Part shown: positions 1 to 7,014 of the stretch, piece by piece
Position numbering within the stretch: the stretch's first letter is position 1
Layout: each line of letters begins with the position of its first letter
Assembly (NCBI GenBank): GCA_964606085.1
Contig: CAZSFD010000041.1
Span: 1-44,591 of the forward strand
From: CAIQJJ01 sp964606085
GTDB taxonomy: Bacteria > Chloroflexota > Anaerolineae > Anaerolineales > UBA4823
Direction: 5' to 3'
Length of the DNA: 44,591 nt
Made by a program: the position numbers and the translations under genes
Notes under the pieces: model-generated
The model's input: the letters and a program-made list of their open reading frames with translations, nothing else
Told to the model about the DNA's origin: nothing
Databases searched by the model: none

Positions 1-37
1 TTTTGTCAACCGTTGGTAGGCTGGCACCAACGAAACA

Positions 38-51
38 TATAATACGAGGAG
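38..51 (+). promoter_or_regulatory. TATAAT hexamer and Shine-Dalgarno before the adenosine-specific kinase gene
   Basis: TATAAT lies at 38-43 and the ribosome binding site GAGGAG at 46-51, seven bases (52-57... six) before the ATG at 58. The binding site is convincing. The TATAAT is a doubtful promoter: a start about 7 bases downstream would fall inside the binding site, and the only upstream match (TTGGTA at 13-18) leaves a 19-base spacer. Either the real promoter is outside the window or the transcript is almost leaderless. Confidence 0.35.
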
Positions 52-57
52 TTTTCG

Positions 58-546
58 ATGAACCTATCTGTCGTGACGATTCAAAAGCCTGAAGCGATCA
101 ATTTCATCCTGGGGCAGTCGCATTTCATCAAGACGGTGGAAGACATCCACGAGGCCCTGATCACCGCCGTGCCGGGCATCCAGTTTGGTCTGGCATTTTG
201 CGAAGCCTCTGGCAAGTGCCTGGTGCGTTGGACGGGTACAGATGCGGCCCTGATCGAGTTGGCGCAGCAAAACGCGCAGGCTATCGGCGCCGGCCATAGC
301 TTCATCCTGTTCCTGGGTGGGGGCTATTATCCGATCAACGTCCTTAACCTGATCAAAATGATTCCCGAAGTGTGCCGCGTCTTTTGTGCCACGGCCAACC
401 CCACCCAGGTCTTGGTGGCCGAAACCGAGCAGGGGCGCGGCATTGTGGGCGTGGTGGATGGTTTTGCGCCGCAAGGTGTGGAAGGCGAGGAAGACATCGC
501 CTGGCGCAAGGGTTTCTTACGCAAAATTGGCTACAAATTGGCTTAG
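58..546 (+). CDS. adenosine-specific kinase (DUF355/Adenosine_kin family)
   Basis: This 162-residue protein matches, by recall of the family, the small adenosine-specific kinases found in archaea and thermophilic or deep-branching bacteria. They are compact single-domain proteins unrelated to ribokinase-type adenosine kinases. Visible family features are the N-terminal VVTIQKPEAINFILGQSHFIKTVED stretch (residues about 5-30), a glycine-rich FILFLGGGYYPINVLN segment in the middle, the FCATANPTQV segment, and a C-terminal GIVGVVDG turn. No signal peptide or membrane segment is present, so it should be cytosolic. The ATG at 58 is set by GAGGAG at 46-51. The gene converges on the glycerate kinase gene, and the two stop codons share bases 544-545. 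The family assignment is fairly secure; the physiological substrate is known only from family annotation. Confidence 0.82.
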   Translation: MNLSVVTIQKPEAINFILGQSHFIKTVEDIHEALITAVPGIQFGLAFCEASGKCLVRWTGTDAALIELAQQNAQAIGAGHSFILFLGGGYYPINVLNLIKMIPEVCRVFCATANPTQVLVAETEQGRGIVGVVDGFAPQGVEGEEDIAWRKGFLRKIGYKLA

Positions 547-1928
547 AACAGCCATAAAAAGGCCAAATCGTTCACATTTGTGCCGGTTGGGCCTGGTTGG
601 AATAAATCTCCCAGGGTGGCAAAAAAGGAATACGAGTCGTTGTTGCGCAGAAATTGAGCGGGGGGCAGCCCCAGGGCTTGCGCGCGGGCGGATGTTTCGC
701 CGCTGACGAAGGCTCCGGCGGCGTCGGTTGGGCCGTCTTCGCCGTCGGTGGCAAAGGTGGCGAGCAGGCAATTGCTGAGGCCGGCCAATTCGTCTGCCGC
801 GGCCAGGGCCAACTCCTGGTTGCGTCCGCCGCGGCCTGTGCCGTGGAGGGTGACGGTGGTTTCGCCGCCGATGGCAATGCACGCCGGGCGGGGGATGGGG
901 TGGCCGCTTTCGGCAACCTGGCGGGCGATGCCAGCCAGCCATTGCCCGGCCTGGCGCGCTTCGCCTTGCAGGTAGGTGGTCAGCAGCAGGGTGTGAAACC
1001 CAGCTTGTTGCGCGGCGGCCAGCCCGGCCTGGGCGGCTTGATAGTTGCTTCCTACCAGCAGGTTTTGTGTGCGGGTGAAGGCGGCATCGCCAGGTTTGAG
1101 GGTTTCGGCAATCTCACCGGCCAGCCCGGCCTGAATGGTCTGACGGATGGCAGGCGGCAGATTGGCTTCCAGCCGATAACGCTGGATGATCTGTTGGCAA
1201 TCGGCGAAGGTGGAGGGGTCTGGCACGGCAGGGCCAGAGGCGATCACATCCAAAGGGCTGCCGACGACATCCGAAAGGATGAGGCAAACCAGGGCGGCGG
1301 GGGCGGCCTGGCGCGCCAGCCCGCCGCCTTTGACGATATCCAGGTGCTTGCGCAGGGTGTTGATTTCGTTGATGGTGGCGCCGCAAGCCAGGAGGGCATG
1401 GGTGAGCGCCTGTAAGTCGGCCAAAGCAACGCCGGGCCGTGGGGCGGTCATCAGGGCGGAGCCGCCGCCGGAAATTAGGCACAGCACCAGGTCATCGGGG
1501 TGGTGATCTGGCAGGCTATCCAGCATGGCGCGGGCGGCCTGGACAGATTTTTCGCCTGGGATGGGGTGGTTGCCTGCGAGGATGCGCACCGGGCCGATCT
1601 GGTCGTTGGGGCTGGCAGCGTGTTTGGCAATGACGCAGCCGCCGTGCAAATCGTCACCCAAAACATCCATCACGCCTTCGAGCATGGTACGGGCGGCCTT
1701 GCCAGCGCCGATCACATGAATGCGGCGGATAGCGTTTCGATCATAGGCTGTGCCGCCAATGATTAGCTGCTTTGCTGATCGCTGGATTGCCTGCCGCACG
1801 GCATGGCGCGGGTCAACGGCGGCGATGGCCGCGCTCAGGATGTCAGCGACGGGTTGAGCGTGGGGGTGTTGGGTAAGTGTGTTGGTTTGCAGGCTGGCCC
1901 GGCGCACTTTTTCGGTTATAGATGTCAT
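543..1928 (-). CDS. glycerate 2-kinase, type 2 (MOFRL/DUF4147 family)
   Basis: This 461-residue protein should phosphorylate D-glycerate with ATP, feeding lower glycolysis or taking part in glyoxylate, serine or hydroxypyruvate metabolism. The N-terminal DUF4147-type domain (about 20-270) shows a VIGAGKAA motif near residue 75, the ISGGGSAL loop in the middle, and the NTLRKHLDIVKGGGLA segment. The C-terminal MOFRL domain (about 340-455) shows GGETTVT, the GGRNQELAL motif that names the domain, and the DGEDGPTDAAGA motif. Length is normal for the family. The ATG at 1926-1928 is preceded on the minus strand by AGGAG (CTCCT at 1935-1939 on the plus strand) with six bases between. It is divergent from the PRPP synthetase gene. 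In the family the product is 2-phosphoglycerate in most cases; which isomer this enzyme makes cannot be told from sequence alone. Confidence 0.92.
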   Translation of the reverse strand: MTSITEKVRRASLQTNTLTQHPHAQPVADILSAAIAAVDPRHAVRQAIQRSAKQLIIGGTAYDRNAIRRIHVIGAGKAARTMLEGVMDVLGDDLHGGCVIAKHAASPNDQIGPVRILAGNHPIPGEKSVQAARAMLDSLPDHHPDDLVLCLISGGGSALMTAPRPGVALADLQALTHALLACGATINEINTLRKHLDIVKGGGLARQAAPAALVCLILSDVVGSPLDVIASGPAVPDPSTFADCQQIIQRYRLEANLPPAIRQTIQAGLAGEIAETLKPGDAAFTRTQNLLVGSNYQAAQAGLAAAQQAGFHTLLLTTYLQGEARQAGQWLAGIARQVAESGHPIPRPACIAIGGETTVTLHGTGRGGRNQELALAAADELAGLSNCLLATFATDGEDGPTDAAGAFVSGETSARAQALGLPPAQFLRNNDSYSFFATLGDLFQPGPTGTNVNDLAFLWLF

Positions 1929-1987
1929 CGGATGCTCCTGGTTGAAAGTGGTTTGCAGATGCGTAAGTTATTTTAGCAAATTTTCTC

Positions 1988-2051
1988 TTGTCATTTTGCA
2001 CCATGAATCCTATACTTGCGTGCTGGCAGTAAACAAATTATTTGCAGGGAG
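1988..2051 (+). promoter_or_regulatory. sigma-70 type promoter and ribosome binding site of the PRPP synthetase gene
   Basis: TTGTCA at 1988-1993 and TATACT at 2011-2016 are separated by exactly 17 bases, five of six matches to each consensus hexamer. Transcription would begin near 2023. AGGGAG at 2046-2051 is a good Shine-Dalgarno six bases before the ATG at 2058. Together they rule out the in-frame TTG at 2016, which lies in the -10 box. Confidence 0.7.
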
Positions 2052-2057
2052 CGCTTG

Positions 2058-3005
2058 ATGACTCATCCTTTACGCATTTTCTCGGGTTCGGCTCACCGCC
2101 AGTTGGCGCAGGATGTGGCAGATATTTTGGGGGTGCCGATTGGTAAATCTACCACGACATTTTTGCCTGACAGCGAAATTCATGTGATGATTGACGAGGT
2201 GGTGCGCGGGCAAGATATTTTCTTTATCCAACCCGGCAGTTATCCGGTCAACGATCATTTGATGGAGACCTTGCTGTACCTGGATGCTTTTCGGCGTGCC
2301 AGCGCACACCGGGTGAGTGTGGTGATGCCCTATTTTCCGTATGCCCGGCAAGACCGCATGGCGCGCGGGCGCGAATCGGTCAGTTTGCGGGTGGTGGTCA
2401 ATTTGTTGGAAACGATGGGGGCGAGCCGGGTGGTTTTCGTGGATATTCACAACCCGGCCACGCAGGGCTTTTTCAATATCCCGGTAGACCCGTTGACGGC
2501 TTTGCCTTTGCTGGCAGATTATTTTCGGTCGCCAGAATATGCCAATGCGGCCATCGTCAGCCCTGATGTGGGTCGGGCGAGTGTGGCGGGGAAGTATGCG
2601 GGGATGCTCAACCTGCCGCTGGTGATCATGCACAAGCGGCGCACCAGCTTCTCTGAAACGCGCACTTCGCATGTAGTGGGCGATATTGAAGGCCACCGTC
2701 CGATTGTGATTGACGATATTATGGCTGGCGGCAGTGTGTTGAAGCAGTTGGATGTGTTATATGAACATGGGGCGGTCGGCAAGGCTTGTTTTTCGATCAC
2801 GCATCCGGTGTTGCTGCCCAGCGCGCTGAAAATTCTCGATCAGGATGATCGCATCGAGAAGCTGGTGGTGACCAATACGCTGCCGGTGCCGCCCGATAAG
2901 CTGCACCCGAAATTGGTGGTGCTTTCGGTGGCGCCGATGTTAGCCGATATTATTTTGCACATTCACGAAGGACGCAGCATTTCGAGCCGCTTGATTTTGT
3001 CGTAA
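2058..3005 (+). CDS. prs: ribose-phosphate pyrophosphokinase (PRPP synthetase)
   Basis: The 315-residue enzyme transfers pyrophosphate from ATP to ribose 5-phosphate, making PRPP for nucleotide, histidine and tryptophan synthesis. Recognisable elements are the N-terminal FSGSAHRQLAQDVA strand-helix, the FLPDSEIHV segment equivalent to the FxDGE motif, IFFIQP, the flexible PYFPYARQDR loop that closes on ATP, the VDIHNP metal-binding segment, and the PRPP-binding motif IVIDDIMAGGSVL in place of the commoner DDmidTgGT. Length is that of class I enzymes (about 310-320 residues). The start at 2058 fits the Shine-Dalgarno at 2046-2051 and the promoter just upstream; a longer in-frame form from TTG at 2016 would begin inside the -10 box. 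The slightly divergent PRPP loop (AGGS for TGGT) is worth noting, but the fold is unmistakable. Confidence 0.93.
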   Translation: MTHPLRIFSGSAHRQLAQDVADILGVPIGKSTTTFLPDSEIHVMIDEVVRGQDIFFIQPGSYPVNDHLMETLLYLDAFRRASAHRVSVVMPYFPYARQDRMARGRESVSLRVVVNLLETMGASRVVFVDIHNPATQGFFNIPVDPLTALPLLADYFRSPEYANAAIVSPDVGRASVAGKYAGMLNLPLVIMHKRRTSFSETRTSHVVGDIEGHRPIVIDDIMAGGSVLKQLDVLYEHGAVGKACFSITHPVLLPSALKILDQDDRIEKLVVTNTLPVPPDKLHPKLVVLSVAPMLADIILHIHEGRSISSRLILS

Positions 3006-3006
3006 T

Positions 3007-3103
3007 CTTACAGCCTTGTAAGGGAGAATTGCACAATCGGATGAAATTGCAATTTTCTTGTAACGATGGTGAAATGCTAGATGAAATCAGGGCGTGCTAG
3101 AAT
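3007..3103 (+). promoter_or_regulatory. candidate control region of the signalling cluster
   Basis: The 114-base gap before the first receiver gene holds a 6-bp hairpin CTTACA/TGTAAG (3007-3012 and 3017-3022, 4-base loop, no T run), just after the prs stop. It also holds a perfect 12-base palindrome AAATTGCAATTT at 3044-3055 and an extended -10 element TGCTAGAAT at 3095-3103. TGCTAGA also occurs at 3075-3081. The gap is AT-rich compared with its surroundings. If the extended -10 is used, the leader is only about 10 bases, carrying AAGGTG at 3110-3115 as the ribosome binding site. The palindrome could be an operator; this is inference. Confidence 0.4.
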
Positions 3104-3119
3104 TATTTTAAGGTGCCCT

Positions 3120-3509
3120 ATGAGTGAAAATCCCACAATCCTTTATGTAGAAGATAATCGTGATAACCGTATGTTGGTGCGGCGTATTCTGATGGTGGAA
3201 GATTTTGAGGTGGTTGAAGCTGAAACGCCGCAAAAGGCCTTGGAAATTGCCAAGACACTGCGGCCAGCGCTGATTTTGATGGACATCAACCTGCCGGATA
3301 TGGACGGGTTGACGTTGACGGCGCGTTTGCGAGAATACCCCAATCTCGACGGCGTGCCGATCATCGCGTTAACGGCCAATGTGATGCGTGGCGACCGCGA
3401 GCGCACGCTGGAGGCCGGTTGTGATGGGTATATCCAAAAACCAGTGGATGTGGATTTGCTGCCAGAGCAAATTCGTAAATTCATTGAAGACGCCAGCATG
3501 GGGTATTAG
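3120..3509 (+). CDS. single-domain response regulator (receiver only, DivK/CheY-like)
   Basis: This 129-residue protein is one receiver domain with no output domain. The acidic pocket (YVEDN near residues 8-12), phosphoacceptor Asp55 in ILMDINLPDMDG, the switch Thr in ALTAN and the Lys in IQKPVD are all present, so it should be phosphorylatable. Receivers of this DivK-like type act as phosphate shuttles or as allosteric partners of kinases. I chose the ATG at 3120, with AAGGTG five bases upstream; an in-frame ATG at 3081 would add 13 residues but falls upstream of the extended -10 element. It is the first gene of the co-directional signalling cluster, 36 bases before a second receiver. With no output domain, its target must be another protein, most simply the hybrid kinase at 20879-27853. 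Confidence 0.88.
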   Translation: MSENPTILYVEDNRDNRMLVRRILMVEDFEVVEAETPQKALEIAKTLRPALILMDINLPDMDGLTLTARLREYPNLDGVPIIALTANVMRGDRERTLEAGCDGYIQKPVDVDLLPEQIRKFIEDASMGY

Positions 3510-3545
3510 CTGGTTAAGCCGAACGAAACTTGTGGATAAAAGACT

Positions 3546-3959
3546 ATGAGCGATCAGACGCTACCCAAAGATATTACCGTGCTGGTTGTCGAAGACAATG
3601 TTTCCAACTTCGTGCTGATTGCCCGCATGTTGGGCTACATGGGTATCCACTGCGAATGGAAAACATCTGGCTATGAGGTGGTGGAATATGCCGACACCCT
3701 GCCACGCCTCGACCTGGTGTTGATGGATATCCGCCTGCCGTATGAAGATGGCTATGGCGCGTTGCGCAAAATTCGCTCGTCGTCGGCTTTGAAAGATACG
3801 CGCGTCATCGCGGTAACGGCTGAAGCCAGCGAGGAGCAAATTGCCAAGGCCCGGCAGGCCGGTTTCGATGGGTTCTTAGGCAAGCCGTTGGATATGGATC
3901 GTTTTCCCGATCAGATTCGCCGTATTTTGGCTGGCGAAGCGGTTTGGGAAATGAGTTAA
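3546..3959 (+). CDS. single-domain response regulator (second stand-alone receiver)
   Basis: This 137-residue protein is again only a receiver domain. It has the acidic pair in VVEDN near residues 15-18, phosphoacceptor Asp61 in LMDIRLPYEDG, the Thr in AVTAEAS and the Lys in LGKPLD. The fold is complete and all catalytic residues are present. It is clearly different from the receiver immediately upstream, so this is not a recent duplication. No strong Shine-Dalgarno precedes the ATG at 3546, and the gene is probably translated from the same message as its neighbour. With two free receivers beside a kinase that carries two more, a branched phosphorelay is likely, but the direction of phosphate flow is not evident from sequence. 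Confidence 0.87.
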   Translation: MSDQTLPKDITVLVVEDNVSNFVLIARMLGYMGIHCEWKTSGYEVVEYADTLPRLDLVLMDIRLPYEDGYGALRKIRSSSALKDTRVIAVTAEASEEQIAKARQAGFDGFLGKPLDMDRFPDQIRRILAGEAVWEMS

Positions 3960-3993
3960 GGAACGGCTCAAAGGTTGCCAGGAGTGCTGGTTG

Positions 3994-4752
3994 ATGGAAA
4001 ATCCGCTCGCTTCTTTACAGGCATTGAGTCAGGCGCTTAGCCAAACCGACCAACCTGAGGCGGTTTATACGGTCGTACAGCAATCTCTGGCGCGGCAATG
4101 GGGGGACCGGGTTGGCGTGGTGATCGCCCATTTCGATGCCGAAAGTAACAAAATTCATCTGCCCTATGTCTGGACAGATGGGCAACGGCAGCAACTTCCA
4201 GATTACGATCTACAAGAAGACACCCTGTGCCAGGCGCTTCAGACGGCTAAGCCGATTTTGCTTTCACAGACGATGGAAGGCCCCTTATCATCCAGCGCGG
4301 GACACCTGGGAACCAGCACATTCAGCAAAGAGCGCCTGGCCAACATTCGCTTTACCGCTCGCACGGCTTATTCTTTGATGGTGGCGCCGTTTTTAGCGCA
4401 GGGCCAGGCCATAGGGGCCATTGCTGCGGTAGATTATTTCGAGGCCGGCCATTTCAAAGAGGATGATCTGGCTTACCTGGTTGTGGTGGCTGGTTACCTG
4501 GCCGGACGCGAACAGGCGGCGCATATTCTGGCCCGTTCGCAGCAATCTGCCGCACATGACCGCCTGCTTTACGAAGCGACAACCCGCATCCGCAACTCGG
4601 TCAATTTGCAAACCATTCTCGATACCACGGCGCAGGAATTGGGCCGCATCTTGACTGCCGAGCGCGTGCAGATCGAATTGCACCTGCCCAATTTTTTGCT
4701 TGCGGAGGCCACACCGTATGACAACCATGCCGAGGCGACGCCAAACGACTGA
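3994..4752 (+). CDS. soluble GAF-domain protein with the cluster's 40-residue C-terminal module
   Basis: A cytosolic protein of 252 residues with no membrane segment, kinase or DNA-binding domain. Residues about 5-180 form one divergent GAF domain, with the strand LMVAPFLAQGQAIGAIAAVDY typical of the second half of the fold. Residues 190-229 (bases 4561-4680) are the 40-residue module RLLYEATTRI...RVQIEL, shared with the ends of the next six sensor proteins. It is the smallest member of the set and lacks the second, half-GAF segment. The TTG at 3991 and ATG at 3994 are both in range of CAGGAG at 3979-3984; I prefer the ATG. A GTGGCG/CGCCAC hairpin (4779-4795) lies in the 66-base gap to the next gene. 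Ligand unknown; in this cluster it may act as an adaptor. Confidence 0.75.
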   Translation: MENPLASLQALSQALSQTDQPEAVYTVVQQSLARQWGDRVGVVIAHFDAESNKIHLPYVWTDGQRQQLPDYDLQEDTLCQALQTAKPILLSQTMEGPLSSSAGHLGTSTFSKERLANIRFTARTAYSLMVAPFLAQGQAIGAIAAVDYFEAGHFKEDDLAYLVVVAGYLAGREQAAHILARSQQSAAHDRLLYEATTRIRNSVNLQTILDTTAQELGRILTAERVQIELHLPNFLLAEATPYDNHAEATPND

Positions 4753-4818
4753 TGTGCCGGGCGCACCTCCATTCCTGGGTGGCGTGTTCCGCCACAGAGC
4801 GGTTCTGAGGTTGCTCTT

Positions 4819-7014
4819 ATGAATTTGAGAATCCGTACCTTCATCCTTATTGGTGTAATCGCCCTGGGCCTGGCGGCGGTGTATTATGGGGTAACGAGCG
4901 CTTTTGTGGGGCAAATCTATACTGAACTGGAGCAGCAATCTCTACGGGCCAATACAGAGCGCCTGGCTTCGTTGATCAACACCAACATTGCCGGGATCAG
5001 TCGTGTGGCGCGAGCTTATGCTCGTTCAGAGGCAACTTATCTTTTCTTGCAAGAACGCCAACCTGAAAGCCTGGTCAATTCGTTGAACGCGGCCACCTTT
5101 GCAAACGATAGTTTGGATGTTGTGGTCATTTTCGACAGTAGCGGGCGCGTGGCCTATGAAGCCTCGTATAACCCACAAACCGAAAGCATCATCCCGCGGG
5201 CGCAAAGCCTGGTGACCTACGCCCGCAATCTCGAAACCCAGGAACAGAGAACTTTCCTGACACGCCCGACGGACCCCAACAGCGATATTTCAGGGCTGAT
5301 TGCTTTGCCCGAAGGGCCGATGATCATGGCGGCCCAGCCGATTATGGTGCCTGACAGCATTGGGGTGATCAGCGGCACGTTGATGCTAGGGCGTTACCTC
5401 GATACGGTCGAAGAGCAGCGCATCGTGGATCAGATTCGTTTGCCGGTATCTTTTATAGGCTTGAATCCTGCTTCGATGCCGGAAGATATGGCGCAGATTA
5501 ACCGGGCGTTATCTCCTGAGAACCCTGTTCATATTACTTTGCAGGAAGATAGTATGTCGGGGTATATCCCCCTCAATGACATCATTGGCCGGCGGATTTT
5601 GCTGGCCCGCGTGGATGCTCAACGAGGGGGCTGGACGCAAAATGTTGAGGTGCAACGTTTTCTGGTCGGCCTGGCGTTTTTGGCTGGCCTGCTGTTGGCT
5701 GTTGCCCTGGGTGGGGTCAGTTATGCGGCGGGTTTTGTGCCGATGAACAGCCTGCGCCGGGTGTTGAAAACCATTCAAGATAAAAACGCCTGGGACGGGC
5801 GGGCTGCCGGAAGTGGCAAGGATGAATATGGCCGGCTGGTTGAAGAGGTCAATAGCCTGTTAGCCCGGCACGAACAGGCCACCCAAGATGTGGCGCAGGG
5901 CAAGGCTGCCCAGCACTTCTTGGTGCGGGCGCAGGCTGTACGGGAAATCTCGCAAAAGATCACTGGGATTCTCCGCTCGGAAGAGATTGTGCGCAAATTG
6001 GTGGCCGAATTGGGTGATCGTTTTGGCTATTATTATGTGGGGATTTTTCTGCTCGACGATTTGAAAATCAATGCCGTGCTGCAGGCCGGAACGGGCAATG
6101 TGGTTCCGGAGGGGTATCAGTTGACCGTTGGTGGTTCATCTTCGGTGGGCATGTGCATTGTCCGCAAAGAAATCCAGGTGGCTGAAATTGGCAGCCGCAA
6201 AGAGCAATTGAGTTTTACCCGCTTACCCATGGCGCGCAGCGAGGCCGCTGCGCCGATCTGTTTTGGCGAAGAAGTTTTGGGGGCAATTGCGGTGCAATCT
6301 ACCCAGGCTGAAACCTTCAAGCAGCCGCAGGAACGCGAAATTTTGCAATATCTGGCCGATTACGCCGGTGCGGTGCTGACGACATCGCGGATGCTCGAAA
6401 CTGCCCAACAAAACAACCGCGCGTTAGAGCAACGTTTCCAGCAATATCTGGTAGATCGTTGGAATGAAGAACTCCGCTTGCAAAATGTTCTACAAGCCAC
6501 CTTCCAGAAGAAGGATGAGCGGAAGCGGGCGCCGAAGACCGCACAGGTGCATTTGCCGATGGTGTTAGATGGCGTGGATATTGGAACGGTGACCATAGAT
6601 TTGCCCGAACAGCACGTCGTCGCACAGGGCTTACGAGCCGATTTGCAGGAACTGGCCGATGCAGTTTTAGCGCAGTCGGTTCAGGCGCTTGAGAATGCTC
6701 GTGTGCTCGAACGCAGCCAACGCAAAGCGGCGCAAGAGCGCCTGGTGACGGAAGTTGTCGGCGCGGTGCGTGCTTCAACCAATGTAGATACCATTTTGAA
6801 CACCACGGCGCTCGAATTGGGCCGCCTGTTGCGGGCGGCGAGCGTCGAACTACGCATTCAACCCAGGGCCAGCGCCATTTTGTTGGAACAAATTAACCAG
6901 CCCGGTGATGAGTTTGCCGCCGGCCTTGCTGACGCCGAGCGCACCGCCAGGACGCCGGCGGTCATTGCGCCTGCTGTGGCAGATGACACAACCGATGATG
7001 AGGGTGTCGCATGA
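4819..7014 (+). CDS. membrane sensor: CHASE4-like input, HAMP, GAF, half-GAF, no kinase
   Basis: A 731-residue membrane protein. One transmembrane helix at about 8-30 is followed by an extracytoplasmic domain to about 275 resembling CHASE4 (the helical IYTELEQQSLRANTERLASL stretch, then VVVIFDSSGRVAYE). A second helix lies at about 281-306, then a HAMP-like linker. A GAF domain covers about 370-530 (DRFGYYYVGIFLLDD), then a Y/W-containing linker and a second, partial GAF to about 630. Residues 641-680 are the 40-residue module (bases 6739-6858), followed by about 50 Ala/Asp/Thr-rich residues that look disordered. There is no HisKA, HATPase, GGDEF or HTH domain. TGAGG at 4806-4810 supports the ATG. 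The stop overlaps the next start as ATGA (7011-7014). The extracellular ligand cannot be inferred. Confidence 0.82.
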   Translation: MNLRIRTFILIGVIALGLAAVYYGVTSAFVGQIYTELEQQSLRANTERLASLINTNIAGISRVARAYARSEATYLFLQERQPESLVNSLNAATFANDSLDVVVIFDSSGRVAYEASYNPQTESIIPRAQSLVTYARNLETQEQRTFLTRPTDPNSDISGLIALPEGPMIMAAQPIMVPDSIGVISGTLMLGRYLDTVEEQRIVDQIRLPVSFIGLNPASMPEDMAQINRALSPENPVHITLQEDSMSGYIPLNDIIGRRILLARVDAQRGGWTQNVEVQRFLVGLAFLAGLLLAVALGGVSYAAGFVPMNSLRRVLKTIQDKNAWDGRAAGSGKDEYGRLVEEVNSLLARHEQATQDVAQGKAAQHFLVRAQAVREISQKITGILRSEEIVRKLVAELGDRFGYYYVGIFLLDDLKINAVLQAGTGNVVPEGYQLTVGGSSSVGMCIVRKEIQVAEIGSRKEQLSFTRLPMARSEAAAPICFGEEVLGAIAVQSTQAETFKQPQEREILQYLADYAGAVLTTSRMLETAQQNNRALEQRFQQYLVDRWNEELRLQNVLQATFQKKDERKRAPKTAQVHLPMVLDGVDIGTVTIDLPEQHVVAQGLRADLQELADAVLAQSVQALENARVLERSQRKAAQERLVTEVVGAVRASTNVDTILNTTALELGRLLRAASVELRIQPRASAILLEQINQPGDEFAAGLADAERTARTPAVIAPAVADDTTDDEGVA

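Noticed and set aside
654..1415. A 253-codon open frame on the plus strand
   Set aside because: It is the antisense shadow of the glycerate kinase gene, with low-complexity Gly/Ala composition.
2016..2057. TTG start adding 14 residues to PRPP synthetase
   Set aside because: The TTG lies in the -10 box of the promoter and has no ribosome binding site; the ATG at 2058 has both.
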